This document shows positions 33,981 through 42,392 of a DNA stretch of 64,000 nucleotides, piece after piece (positions within the stretch are counted from its first letter, which is position 1; each line of letters opens with the position of its first letter). The position numbers were made by a program, and so were the translations under genes. Origin of the DNA: Vreelandella aquamarina (GTDB taxonomy: Bacteria > Pseudomonadota > Gammaproteobacteria > Pseudomonadales > Halomonadaceae); the NCBI RefSeq assembly GCF_020075495.1, contig NZ_JABYQT010000011.1:1-64000 (forward strand), written 5' to 3'. The notes under the pieces were generated by a model that was not told the origin of the DNA, ran no database searches, and worked only from the letters and a program-made list of their open reading frames with translations.

Positions 33981-34433
33981 ATGGCCGATCAGAACCATGA
34001 ACTGCGCAAAGCCGGGCTGAAAGTGACCCTGCCGCGCGTCAAGATCCTGCAGATTCTCGAAAATGCTTCGGGTCAGCATCACCTTAGCGCAGAAGAAGTG
34101 TACAAGACACTGATTGATGCGGGCGAAGATGTTGGCCTGGCTACCGTTTACCGCGTCCTGACTCAATTCGAGTCAGCCGGGCTTGTGATTCGTCACAATT
34201 TCGACGGTGGTCATGCAGTCTTTGAAATGACCCAGGAAGACCACCACGACCATATGGTGTGTCTGGAAAGCGGTGAAATCATCGAGTTTCTTGATGACAT
34301 CATCGAGCGGCGCCAGCAAGAGATCGCCGAAGAGCACGGCTATGAGCTTGTCGATCACGCCCTGGTACTATACGTACGTCCCAACGGTTCGGACGTGACG
34401 CGCCAGATCAACGTGAGCACCAGCAAGAAGTAG
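33981..34433 (+). CDS. fur: ferric uptake regulator Fur
   Basis: Fur is the iron-responsive global repressor. It has 150 residues from the ATG at 33981, MADQNHELRKAGLKVTLPR. The winged helix includes VGLATVYRVLTQFESAGLV. The dimer/metal domain has HHDHMVCLESGEIIEF: the first cysteine is present but the second of the E. coli CxxC pair is Ser, as in Pseudomonas-type Fur, and no C-terminal cysteine pair is present. It is divergent from bamE. A Fur-like box lies before the iron ABC cluster at 48.4 kb. Confidence 0.97.
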   Translation: MADQNHELRKAGLKVTLPRVKILQILENASGQHHLSAEEVYKTLIDAGEDVGLATVYRVLTQFESAGLVIRHNFDGGHAVFEMTQEDHHDHMVCLESGEIIEFLDDIIERRQQEIAEEHGYELVDHALVLYVRPNGSDVTRQINVSTSKK

Positions 34434-34466
34434 GCGCAACCCCGCCTTTGTTAGCCGTCGCCTAAA

Positions 34467-34515
34467 ACCCCCATGCTGCCCTCGTGATCAACGGGAAGCG
34501 GCATGGGGGTATTTT
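34467..34515. terminator. terminator between fur and recN
   Basis: ACCCCCATGC pairs with GCATGGGGGT across an internal 24-base region that itself can partly pair; ATTTT follows. It serves fur and possibly the convergent recN. Confidence 0.75.
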
Positions 34516-34547
34516 GCGTGGTAGTGTTTTTTTTCAGCGGCAGGCTA

Positions 34548-36221
34548 TCAGTGGGGCGGGCGCTGGCTGGCGTGAAGCATCTCGCGGGCGTGGGCGAGCG
34601 TCTGGTCGGAAAGCGTCACTCCGCCCAGCATGCGGGCAAGCTCGCTGACCCGACCGCGCTCGTCAAGAAGCGCCATGTGGGTAAGAGTGGTATCGCGCGT
34701 CGCGCGCTTTTCGATATGCAGATGCTGGTGCGCCTGCGCCGCCACCTGGGGCAGGTGGGTAACGGTCATCACCTGGCCATTTTCACCCAGCCTGCGCAGC
34801 AGCTGGCCGACAATTTCCGCCGTGGCGCCCGAGATACCCACGTCCACTTCGTCGAATACAAGGCTTGGAATGGTGGAGTGCGAGGCCGCCACCACCTGAA
34901 TGGCCAGGCTGATACGCGAAAGCTCGCCGCCGGAAGCCACCTTGGCAAGCGGGCGTGCGGGCTGGCCCGGGTTGGCGCTGATCAAGAACTGGGTGTGGTC
35001 GAGGCCCTCTGGTGAAGGGGTTTCCCGCGGTGAAACCGCCACTTCGAAGCGTGCCTTGCCCATGGCCAGGAATGCCAGCTGCTGCTGCACTTCCTTGCCC
35101 AGACGCACGGCGGCCTTTTGACGGGCTTCGCTGATCTGCTTGGCATCGTGGCGGTAGCGTTCGCGATACTCGGCTACCTGGTTGCTGAGGGACTCCAAGT
35201 CGTCATCGCTGGCTTCCAGCTGGGCCACTTCTCGCTGCAGAGATTCATGCAGCGCGCAGATCTCTTCCGGCGCCACGTGATGCTTGCGCGCCACGCGGTG
35301 TACATCTGCCAGCCGGTCTTCCACCCAGGCCAGGCGTTCGGGGTCGAGTTCCGTGGTGCCGGCAAGGCGGTGCAGTTCACCGGCCGCCTCTTCGACCTGA
35401 ATGCGCGCATCAGACAGCATGGCCAGCGTATTGGCCAGCGTGCCCTTGTCGCTGCCCGGTAGGGCGCTCAAGCGGGCGTAGGCCTGGTTGAGCAGGGAAA
35501 GGGCACCGCCGTCGTCGCTTTCGCAGCAGTCGGCGGCAAACTGGGTTTCACGCAGCGTCTCCTCGGCGTGAGCCAGGGTGTGCTGCTCTTCTTCCAGGGT
35601 TTTCAGCTCGTCTTCACCCAGCGCCAGTTGATCCAGCTCCTCTACCTGATAGCGCAGAAGCTGGCGCTTGGCCTCCACTTCGCTGCCTTCCTCGCTGAGC
35701 TTTTTGAGCCGCCGCCGGGCCTGGCGCCATTCGCGGAAGGTGTCCGCCAGCGCGTTGCGCGCCGCGTGCAGGCCCGCGTAATCATCCAGCAGGGCGAGGT
35801 GCATCTCTTCACGCATCAGCGCCTGATGGGCGTGCTGGCCGTGAATCTGGATGAGCTGTTCGCCGAGTGACTTCAGGTCGCTGATGGTGGCCGGGTGGCC
35901 ATTGATCCATGCTTTCGAGCGGCCGCTTGCCGTCACCACGCGGCGCAGCAGACATTCATCGAAGGGCAGCTCGCGCGCCTTGAGCCACTCGATGGCGGCA
36001 GGCAGGCGCTGAATGTCGAAGCGGGCGGAGAGGTCGGTGCGCTCGCAGCCATGGCGGACGCTGCCCGCATCGGCGCGCTCACCAAGGCAAAGGCCCAGGG
36101 CGCCGAGCAGAATGGATTTACCGGCACCTGTTTCCCCGGTAATGGCGGTCATGCCCTGGGTCAGATCGAGCTCAAGGCGGTCGACGATGGCGTAATCTTG
36201 AATCGCTAGCTGAGTAAGCAT
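34548..36221 (-). CDS. recN: DNA repair protein RecN
   Basis: RecN is an SMC-like ATPase used in double-strand-break repair. It has 557 residues. Walker A is in ITGETGAGKSILLGALGLCLGERAD (about 27-50), a long coiled coil covers about 150-370, and the C-terminal signature and Walker B are LAKVASGGELSRISLAIQ and SLVFDEVDVGISG. AGGAGG precedes the ATG at 36221. recN is SOS-controlled in many bacteria; a degenerate LexA-like site lies about 50 bases upstream (36271-36286). It is divergent from grpE. Confidence 0.96.
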   Translation of the reverse strand: MLTQLAIQDYAIVDRLELDLTQGMTAITGETGAGKSILLGALGLCLGERADAGSVRHGCERTDLSARFDIQRLPAAIEWLKARELPFDECLLRRVVTASGRSKAWINGHPATISDLKSLGEQLIQIHGQHAHQALMREEMHLALLDDYAGLHAARNALADTFREWRQARRRLKKLSEEGSEVEAKRQLLRYQVEELDQLALGEDELKTLEEEQHTLAHAEETLRETQFAADCCESDDGGALSLLNQAYARLSALPGSDKGTLANTLAMLSDARIQVEEAAGELHRLAGTTELDPERLAWVEDRLADVHRVARKHHVAPEEICALHESLQREVAQLEASDDDLESLSNQVAEYRERYRHDAKQISEARQKAAVRLGKEVQQQLAFLAMGKARFEVAVSPRETPSPEGLDHTQFLISANPGQPARPLAKVASGGELSRISLAIQVVAASHSTIPSLVFDEVDVGISGATAEIVGQLLRRLGENGQVMTVTHLPQVAAQAHQHLHIEKRATRDTTLTHMALLDERGRVSELARMLGGVTLSDQTLAHAREMLHASQRPPH

Positions 36222-36270
36222 GATGCCTCCTGAGGCGATGCGGCACAGAAGCTGGATACTTATCCAATAA

Positions 36271-36286
36271 TTGGTGTTTTATACAG
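36271..36286 (-). promoter_or_regulatory. LexA-like (SOS) box upstream of recN
   Basis: TTGG-N8-ACAG compares with the consensus CTGT-N8-ACAG: one perfect half (TATACAGTA on the plus strand) and one degraded half. Location about 50 bases before recN supports it. Confidence 0.4.
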
Positions 36287-36313
36287 TAGTCGATAACTCA
36301 CTTCAATGCCCCT

Positions 36314-36342
36314 CTTGAGATGGCTTTTCATGGCCCCCATAT
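36314..36342 (+). promoter_or_regulatory. sigma-32 heat-shock promoter of grpE
   Basis: CTTGAG (36314-36319), a 15-base spacer and CCCCATAT (36335-36342) match the sigma-32 consensus CTTGAA / CCCCATNT almost perfectly. It lies about 110 bases before the grpE ATG. Confidence 0.85.
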
Positions 36343-36451
36343 AACGCGCATACGTATTCATGACGCCTGCCTGTTAGGCAAGCATCCAGATTCAAGACGC
36401 TTTTTTTAACGCCGGGCATGCATGGCCCGCCCTCATTTTCAGGAGCATGGC

Positions 36452-37081
36452 ATGGCTAAAGAACCGCAAACGCCGCTGGATAACGAACTATCCCGCCAGG
36501 AGCAGGAAGCCGACTTCACCGACCAGGACGCCGAGGAGCGTCTGGTGGATGGTGAGCTAGAAGGCCTGATCAATGATGAAGCGCCGCTTGAAGGCAGCAT
36601 TGCCGACCCGGAAGCGGACATTCTGGCCGCCAAGGTAGAGGAGCTCGAGCAGAGCCTTTCCGACGCCAAGGACCAGGCGCTGCGCGCCGCCGCCGAGGCC
36701 CAGAACGTTCGCCGCCGGGCCGAGCAGGAAGCCGACAAGGCTCGCAAGTTCGCCCTGGAGAAGTTCGTCAAGGATCTGCTGCCCGTGGTGGATAGCCTGG
36801 AGAAGGCCCTCGAATCCATGCAGGACGGCGCGTCTGAGGTACACCGCGAAGGCGTTTCCATGACGCTGAAAATGCAGCTCGACGTGCTCAACCGTTTCGG
36901 TGTCGAGAGCGTAGAGCCTCAGGGCGAGCCCTTCGACCCTCAGGTGCACGAAGCCATGGCCATGGTGCCAAACCCAGAGCTTGAGCCCAATACGGTGATG
37001 GACGTGATGCAGAAAGGGTATCTGCTGAATGGTCGCCTGGTTCGTCCGGCGATGGTCGTGGTCAGCCAGAAGGCAAATTAA
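36452..37081 (+). CDS. grpE: nucleotide exchange factor GrpE
   Basis: GrpE releases ADP from DnaK. It has 209 residues from the ATG at 36452 (AGGAGC upstream). The N-terminal about 70 residues are very acidic. A long coiled coil follows ([33 protein letters not shown]), and the C-terminal beta domain has [25 protein letters not shown] and [21 protein letters not shown]. It leads the grpE-dnaK-dnaJ set and has its own sigma-32 promoter. Confidence 0.97.
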   Translation: MAKEPQTPLDNELSRQEQEADFTDQDAEERLVDGELEGLINDEAPLEGSIADPEADILAAKVEELEQSLSDAKDQALRAAAEAQNVRRRAEQEADKARKFALEKFVKDLLPVVDSLEKALESMQDGASEVHREGVSMTLKMQLDVLNRFGVESVEPQGEPFDPQVHEAMAMVPNPELEPNTVMDVMQKGYLLNGRLVRPAMVVVSQKAN

Positions 37082-37113
37082 GCCGATTAGTGGCACAAGG
37101 TGCAAAAAAAGCC

Positions 37114-37141
37114 CTTGAAAAGTTACCGGCGGCCCCCAGAT
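37114..37141 (+). promoter_or_regulatory. sigma-32 heat-shock promoter of dnaK
   Basis: CTTGAA (37114-37119, perfect), a 14-base spacer and CCCCAGAT (37134-37141, seven of eight) lie about 70 bases before the dnaK ATG. Confidence 0.85.
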
Positions 37142-37211
37142 AAGGGGCAACCCTGCGGGGAAGCCCGCAAACGTTTTAAGTACCGAGACAACTGAATTCG
37201 AGGTTTTTGCT

Positions 37212-39143
37212 ATGGGACGTATTATTGGTATTGACCTGGGTACCACCAACTCTTGCGTGGCGGTACTCGATGGTGACAGTGCTAAGGTGATCGAAAATGC
37301 CGAAGGCGGCCGCACCACGCCTTCCATCATCGCTTACACCGACGATGGCGAAACCCTGGTAGGCCAGGCGGCCAAACGCCAGGCGGTTACCAACCCGGAA
37401 AACACCCTGTATGCCATCAAGCGCCTGATCGGCCGTCGCTTCAAGGACGACGTCGTTCAAAAGGACATCAAGATGGTGCCCTACAAGATCGCTGAAGCCG
37501 ATAACGGCGACGCGTGGGTAGAGGTCAAGGGCAAGAAGATGGCACCGCCGCAGGTAAGCGCGGAAGTGCTGAAGAAAATGAAGAAGACCGCCGAAGACTA
37601 CCTCGGTGAAACCGTTTCTGAAGCGGTCATCACCGTGCCGGCCTACTTCAACGACAGCCAGCGCCAGGCAACCAAGGATGCCGGCCGCATTGCCGGGCTT
37701 GACGTCAAGCGCATCATCAACGAGCCGACCGCTGCCGCCCTGGCCTACGGCATGGACAAGTCGCGTGGCGACAAGACCATCGCGGTCTACGACCTGGGTG
37801 GCGGTACCTTCGATATCTCGATCATCGAAGTGGCCGACGTTGAAGGCGAAACCCAGTTCGAAGTACTCGCCACCAACGGCGACACCTTCCTGGGTGGTGA
37901 AGATTTCGACCTGGCGCTGATCAACTACCTGGTCGATCAGTTCAAGGCCGACAGCGGCATCGACCTGTCCGGTGACAACCTGGCCATGCAGCGTCTGAAG
38001 GAAGCCGCCGAGAAAGCCAAGATCGAGCTTTCCAGCGCCCAGCAGACCGACGTGAACCTGCCCTACATCACCGCCGACAACACTGGCCCGAAACACCTGA
38101 ACGTCAAGGTGACCCGTGCCAAGCTGGAATCGCTGGTCGAAGATCTGGTTCAGCGCTCGCTCGAGCCCTGCAAGATGGCCCTGAAAGACGCAGGTCTTTC
38201 TGCCTCTGAAATCGACGAAGTAATCCTGGTCGGTGGTCAGACCCGCATGCCGATGGTGCAGAAGAAAGCGGCTGACTTCTTCGGCAAGGAAGCGCGTAAA
38301 GACGTCAACCCGGACGAAGCCGTGGCCGTGGGCGCTGCGATTCAGGGTGGCGTACTGGGCGGCGACGTGAAAGACGTCCTGCTGCTCGACGTGACCCCGC
38401 TGACCCTGGGTATCGAAACCTTGGGCGGCGTGATGACGCCCCTGATCGAGAAGAACACCACCATCCCGACCAAGAAGACGCAAACCTTCTCGACCGCGGA
38501 TGACAACCAGACCGCCGTGACCATTCACGTGGCCCAGGGTGAGCGCAAGCAGGTCGCGCAGAACAAGTCACTGGGTCGTTTCGATCTCAGCGACATTCCG
38601 CCGGCACCGCGCGGTGTTCCGCAGATCGAAGTGGCTTTCGATCTCGACGCCAACGGTATCCTGAACGTGTCCGCCAAGGACAAGGCGACCGGCAAGGAGC
38701 AGTCGATCGTCATCAAGGCGTCCAGCGGCCTGTCCGATGAAGAGATCGATCAGATGGTGCGCGACGCGGAAGCCCACGCGGACGAGGACAAGAAGTTCGA
38801 AGCGCTGGTGCAGCTGCGTAACCAGGCGGATGGTATGATCCACGCCACCCGCAAGACCCTCGAAGAGGCTGGCGACAAGGCGACCGATGAAGAGAAGCAG
38901 AACATCGAGACCGCCATCAGCGAGCTGGAAGAGGCTGTCAAGACCGACGATCAGGACAACATCCAGAAGAAGCTCGATGCCCTGACCGAAGCGTCCGGCC
39001 AGCTGGCCCAGAAGATGTACGCCGAGCAGGCGGAAGCGGCCCAGCAGGGTGGTGAAGGCGCCGAAGAAGCCAGCACCAAGCAGGACGATGACGTGGTTGA
39101 CGCCGAGTACGAAGAAGTCAACGACGACAAGAAACAGCAGTAA
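37212..39143 (+). CDS. dnaK: chaperone protein DnaK (Hsp70)
   Basis: DnaK is the Hsp70 ATPase that binds unfolded peptides and works with DnaJ and GrpE. It has 643 residues. The N-terminal ATPase domain starts [15 protein letters not shown] and has [15 protein letters not shown] and [10 protein letters not shown]. The linker [10 protein letters not shown] is followed by the substrate domain and the helical lid. The C-terminus [10 protein letters not shown] differs a little from the usual EEVKDKK. Spacing and promoters place it in the heat-shock group. Confidence 0.99.
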   Translation: MGRIIGIDLGTTNSCVAVLDGDSAKVIENAEGGRTTPSIIAYTDDGETLVGQAAKRQAVTNPENTLYAIKRLIGRRFKDDVVQKDIKMVPYKIAEADNGDAWVEVKGKKMAPPQVSAEVLKKMKKTAEDYLGETVSEAVITVPAYFNDSQRQATKDAGRIAGLDVKRIINEPTAAALAYGMDKSRGDKTIAVYDLGGGTFDISIIEVADVEGETQFEVLATNGDTFLGGEDFDLALINYLVDQFKADSGIDLSGDNLAMQRLKEAAEKAKIELSSAQQTDVNLPYITADNTGPKHLNVKVTRAKLESLVEDLVQRSLEPCKMALKDAGLSASEIDEVILVGGQTRMPMVQKKAADFFGKEARKDVNPDEAVAVGAAIQGGVLGGDVKDVLLLDVTPLTLGIETLGGVMTPLIEKNTTIPTKKTQTFSTADDNQTAVTIHVAQGERKQVAQNKSLGRFDLSDIPPAPRGVPQIEVAFDLDANGILNVSAKDKATGKEQSIVIKASSGLSDEEIDQMVRDAEAHADEDKKFEALVQLRNQADGMIHATRKTLEEAGDKATDEEKQNIETAISELEEAVKTDDQDNIQKKLDALTEASGQLAQKMYAEQAEAAQQGGEGAEEASTKQDDDVVDAEYEEVNDDKKQQ

Positions 39144-39170
39144 GATCCTCTTTCTGCCAAGGAAGAAGGT

Positions 39171-39194
39171 AACGCGGGAGACACCTCCCGCGTT
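39171..39194 (+). terminator. hairpin between dnaK and dnaJ
   Basis: A perfect 10-bp stem AACGCGGGAG / CTCCCGCGTT with a four-base loop, with GCTGTTT after it. It probably lowers read-through from dnaK into dnaJ. Confidence 0.65.
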
Positions 39195-39268
39195 GCTGTT
39201 TCCGCGGTTGAGACCCTCATCATGTGCATCGTCATCGAGTGCATAGTTAACCAGGAGGCGTAGGACCC

Positions 39269-40426
39269 ATGTCCAAACGCGATTATTACGAAGTCCTGGG
39301 TGTCGATAAAGGGGCCGATCAGAAAGAGATCAAGAAGGCCTACCGCCGCCTGGCGCAGAAATTCCACCCAGATCGAAACCCGGACGATAACACCTCGGCG
39401 GAAAAATTCCGTGAAGTGTCAGAAGCCTACGAAGTGCTGAGCGACGGCGAGAAGCGCGCGGCGTATGACCAGTTTGGTCATGCCGGCGTGGATGGCCAGG
39501 GCGGCGGCTTCGGCGGCGGCGGTTTTGGTGGAGGTGGCGCTGGCGACTTTAGCGACATCTTCGGCGATGTGTTTGGCGATATCTTCGGTGGCGGCGGTGG
39601 TGGCCGGCGGCGCGGTCCCAACGCACCGGCGCGCGGCTCTGATCTGCGCTACAACCTCGAGCTCGACCTGGAAAGCGCCGTGGCGGGTACCACGGTGGAT
39701 ATCCGCGTGCCGCGGCATATCAACTGCGACCGCTGCGAAGGCGATGGTGCCGAGCCAGGCTCCACCAAGGAAACCTGCCCGACGTGTCATGGCCACGGCC
39801 AGGTACGTATGCAGCAAGGCTTCTTCGCGGTGCAGCAGACCTGCCCGACGTGTCATGGCAACGGCCAGCACATCAAGGTGCCGTGCCACAAATGTAACGG
39901 CGAAGGCCGCGTGCGGGAAACCCGTACGCTGTCGGTGAAGATTCCGCCCGGCGTGGATACCGGTGATCGCATTCGTCTTAACGGCGAAGGTGAAAGCGGC
40001 GTCAACGGCGGCCCGGCGGGTGATCTGTACGTGCAGGTGGCCATCAAGGCGCACCACATCTTCCAGCGTGACGGCAAAAACCTGCACTGCGACGTGCCGA
40101 TCAACTTCGTGGATGCCGCACTCGGTGGCGAGCTTGAAGTGCCCACGCTCGATGGCCGCGTGAAGCTCAAGATTCCGCCGGAAACCCAGACCGGCAGGCT
40201 CTTCCGCCTGCGCGGCAAGGGCGTGAAGCCGGTTCGCGGCGGCGCCCCGGGGGATCTGCTCTGCAAGGTCGTGGTCGAAACGCCGGTCAACCTGGGCGAC
40301 GAGCAGCGTGACCTGCTGCGCAAGTTCCAGGAAAGCCTGGAAGGCAGCAACAGCCACAGCCACTCGCCCAAGAAAACCGGCTTCTTCGACAGCGTGAAGA
40401 AGTTCTTTGAAGAGATGAAGCCCTGA
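39269..40426 (+). CDS. dnaJ: chaperone protein DnaJ (Hsp40)
   Basis: DnaJ is the co-chaperone that delivers substrates to DnaK and stimulates its ATPase. It has 385 residues. The J domain has HPD at 33-35, and a Gly/Phe-rich linker covers about 75-120. Four zinc repeats follow: [24 protein letters not shown] and CHKCNGEG; then come the C-terminal peptide-binding domains. The second and third zinc repeats share nearly identical DNA (39775-39793 and 39840-39858). GGAGGCG precedes the ATG. Confidence 0.98.
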   Translation: MSKRDYYEVLGVDKGADQKEIKKAYRRLAQKFHPDRNPDDNTSAEKFREVSEAYEVLSDGEKRAAYDQFGHAGVDGQGGGFGGGGFGGGGAGDFSDIFGDVFGDIFGGGGGGRRRGPNAPARGSDLRYNLELDLESAVAGTTVDIRVPRHINCDRCEGDGAEPGSTKETCPTCHGHGQVRMQQGFFAVQQTCPTCHGNGQHIKVPCHKCNGEGRVRETRTLSVKIPPGVDTGDRIRLNGEGESGVNGGPAGDLYVQVAIKAHHIFQRDGKNLHCDVPINFVDAALGGELEVPTLDGRVKLKIPPETQTGRLFRLRGKGVKPVRGGAPGDLLCKVVVETPVNLGDEQRDLLRKFQESLEGSNSHSHSPKKTGFFDSVKKFFEEMKP

Positions 40427-40457
40427 CCCTGACGTCGTGGTAAACGTTAGGTTCTCT

Positions 40458-40486
40458 AGACCCTCGGCCATGGCCGGGGGTCTTTG
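40458..40486 (+). terminator. terminator after dnaJ
   Basis: AGACCCTCGGCC-AT-GGCCGGGGGTCT, a 12-bp stem with one wobble, followed by TT. It closes the chaperone block. Confidence 0.75.
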
Positions 40487-40504
40487 ACGTAAGGAACATG
40501 GATA

Positions 40505-41404
40505 ATGGATAACCTTCAAGATCGGCCTGGGCTCGGCATCTTGCTGCGCATTCTGTCCGGGGTAATGTTCACCGGCATGATGGTGTGTATCAAGGCGGTG
40601 AGCGAGGCGGTGCCGGTGGGCCAGTCGATCTTTTATCGCTCGCTGTTCGCGCTGATTCCCATCGTGATCTTCTTGATGATTCGCCGGGAGTTCCCCGGGG
40701 CATTGGCGACTCGGCGGCCGCTCGGGCACCTGCTGCGCTCGGGGTTGGGGGCGGCGGCGATGTTCTTTTCGTTCTCGGCGGTCGCGTTTTTGCCGGTGGC
40801 CGAGGCGACGCTTCTGGTGCAGCTTTCGCCGATCTTCATGGCGGTGGGCGGGGTGCTGCTGCTGGGCGAGACGTTCTCGTTCTATCGGGCCGGGGCCATC
40901 GTGCTGGCGCTTTTGGGCATGGCGGTGCTGGTGGTGCCCGAGCTTGGCGCGGGCGGCGGCGATGGGCGGCTTTGGGGCTACGCGCTCGGCACTGCCGGTG
41001 CGCTTCTGACCGCGGGGGCGCTGCTCACCATCCGCCATATTTCGCGTACCGAAACCGCCGGGTCGATCGCGTTCTACTTCATCGTGGTGTCGTCGCTGGC
41101 CGGGCTCGCCACGTGGCCGCTGGGCTGGGCCGATTTGACCGGTACCGAGTTTTCCCTGCTGGTGCTTTCGGGGCTGTTCGGCGGCGCGGGGCATATCGCC
41201 ATGACCCTGGCGTTTCGCTATGCCGAGGTATCGAAGCTCGCGCCGTTCGAGTACGTGGCGCTGGTCTGGCCGATCGCCGCCGACTGGGTACTGTTCGGCA
41301 TTCCCATCTCCAGCGGCTTTCTCATGGCGCTGCCCTTGATGCTTGCCGGCGTGGCGCTGGCCTCGCTCGAAGGCCGCCGGTTCGGGCGATCCTTCAAACG
41401 ATAA
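40505..41404 (+). CDS. EamA/DMT family transporter
   Basis: This inner-membrane permease of the drug/metabolite transporter superfamily has 299 residues. Two EamA repeats of five TM segments each are visible (about 12-140 and 155-290). It opens ILLRILSGVMFTGMMVCIKA and has the internal pattern FYRSLFALIPI. Substrates in the family range from amino acids to riboflavin; none can be chosen here. AAGGAAC precedes the ATG. It is a single gene between dnaJ and the gluconate-dehydrogenase cluster. Confidence 0.87.
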   Translation: MDNLQDRPGLGILLRILSGVMFTGMMVCIKAVSEAVPVGQSIFYRSLFALIPIVIFLMIRREFPGALATRRPLGHLLRSGLGAAAMFFSFSAVAFLPVAEATLLVQLSPIFMAVGGVLLLGETFSFYRAGAIVLALLGMAVLVVPELGAGGGDGRLWGYALGTAGALLTAGALLTIRHISRTETAGSIAFYFIVVSSLAGLATWPLGWADLTGTEFSLLVLSGLFGGAGHIAMTLAFRYAEVSKLAPFEYVALVWPIAADWVLFGIPISSGFLMALPLMLAGVALASLEGRRFGRSFKR

Positions 41405-41481
41405 GCCGAAGGCGGCGCGCATTCCGCGCCGTCTCGGTACGGCCCTCACCTCCATTTCCCCTGCCGAATTTCGCTTCGACG

Positions 41482-41510
41482 TTGCGACAAGCTGCCCCGT
41501 CTCCTATGTT
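41482..41510 (+). promoter_or_regulatory. possible sigma-70 promoter of the gluconate dehydrogenase operon
   Basis: TTGCGA (41482-41487), a 17-base spacer and TATGTT (41505-41510): four of six matches in each hexamer, in the 218-base gap before the operon. An AT-rich stretch follows. Confidence 0.4.
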
Positions 41511-41622
41511 TTAAAAAATAATTAGCAGGTTACGCAGTCGGGTGATCTGCACGCGCTGAGGGTAGTGCCCGTTCCGGGCGTTCGCTGCCTGACAGCGGGC
41601 CAACACAAGCAAGGGAACCGTG

Positions 41623-42384
41623 ATGAAGCATAAAGACGATGACGCCGCGCCCGGCGGGCTGACGCGCAGGCAACTGCTGGGCTCGTCGGCGGCGCTGTTG
41701 GTGGGCGCTTCCGGCGCGGCCAGCGGGCTGACGTTTCAGGGAACGCCGGAGTGGAAGCCCTTCGACAACGTGGCCGTCGAGCCCGTCGATACCGAGGCCG
41801 AATGGCAATTCTTTACCGATGAGGAAGCGGCGACGGTCGAGGCCATCGTCGAGCGCCTGATTCCCGCCGATGATCTGAGCATGAGTGGCAAGGACGCGGG
41901 CTGCGCGGTGTTCATCGACCGCCAGCTGGCCGGCGCCTACGGCGGCTACGAGCGCCTCTACATGCATGGCCCCTTTCAGGATGGCACGCCGGAGCAGGGC
42001 GACCAGTCCGCCCTGACCCCCAGGCAGCGCTATCGGCTGGGGCTGGGCGCGCTCAACGACCACTGCCGCAACGAGCACGGTGCCGTCTTCGCCGAGCTGG
42101 GCGAAGATCAGCGCGACCGGCTATTGGCCCAGCTGGAGGACGAGGAGATTCAGCTCGACGATATCGACACGCCGATTTTTTTCGAGCTGGTCTTGAAGAA
42201 CACCATGGAGGGCTTCTTCGCCGATCCTATCCATGGCGGCAACCGCGATATGGTTTCCTGGAAAATGCTGGGCTTCCCCGGTGCCCGCTACGACTACCGC
42301 AACTACGTCGAACGACACAACGAAGACCTGGGATTCGAGCCGGTAAGTATCGGCGGGCGTCCTGACTGGCAAACGCAGGGATAG
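41623..42384 (+). CDS. gluconate 2-dehydrogenase subunit 3 family protein
   Basis: This is the small (gamma) subunit of a membrane-bound flavin/cytochrome dehydrogenase, 253 residues. The twin-arginine signal LTRRQLLGSSAALLVGASGAA (about 12-35, split here by the RR) sends the folded complex to the periplasm. The mature part has FFTDEEAATVEAIVERLIPADD and later DPIHGGNRDMVSWKMLGFPGARYDYR, both typical of the family. The ATG at 41623 is chosen; a GTG one codon earlier is possible. The flavoprotein gene begins eight bases later. Confidence 0.9.
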   Translation: MKHKDDDAAPGGLTRRQLLGSSAALLVGASGAASGLTFQGTPEWKPFDNVAVEPVDTEAEWQFFTDEEAATVEAIVERLIPADDLSMSGKDAGCAVFIDRQLAGAYGGYERLYMHGPFQDGTPEQGDQSALTPRQRYRLGLGALNDHCRNEHGAVFAELGEDQRDRLLAQLEDEEIQLDDIDTPIFFELVLKNTMEGFFADPIHGGNRDMVSWKMLGFPGARYDYRNYVERHNEDLGFEPVSIGGRPDWQTQG

Positions 42385-42392
42385 CAAAGCAT

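Noticed and set aside
39419..41455. Minus-strand open frame of 678 codons
   Set aside because: It spans the antisense of dnaJ and the EamA transporter; high GC leaves few stop codons. No protein family is recognisable.
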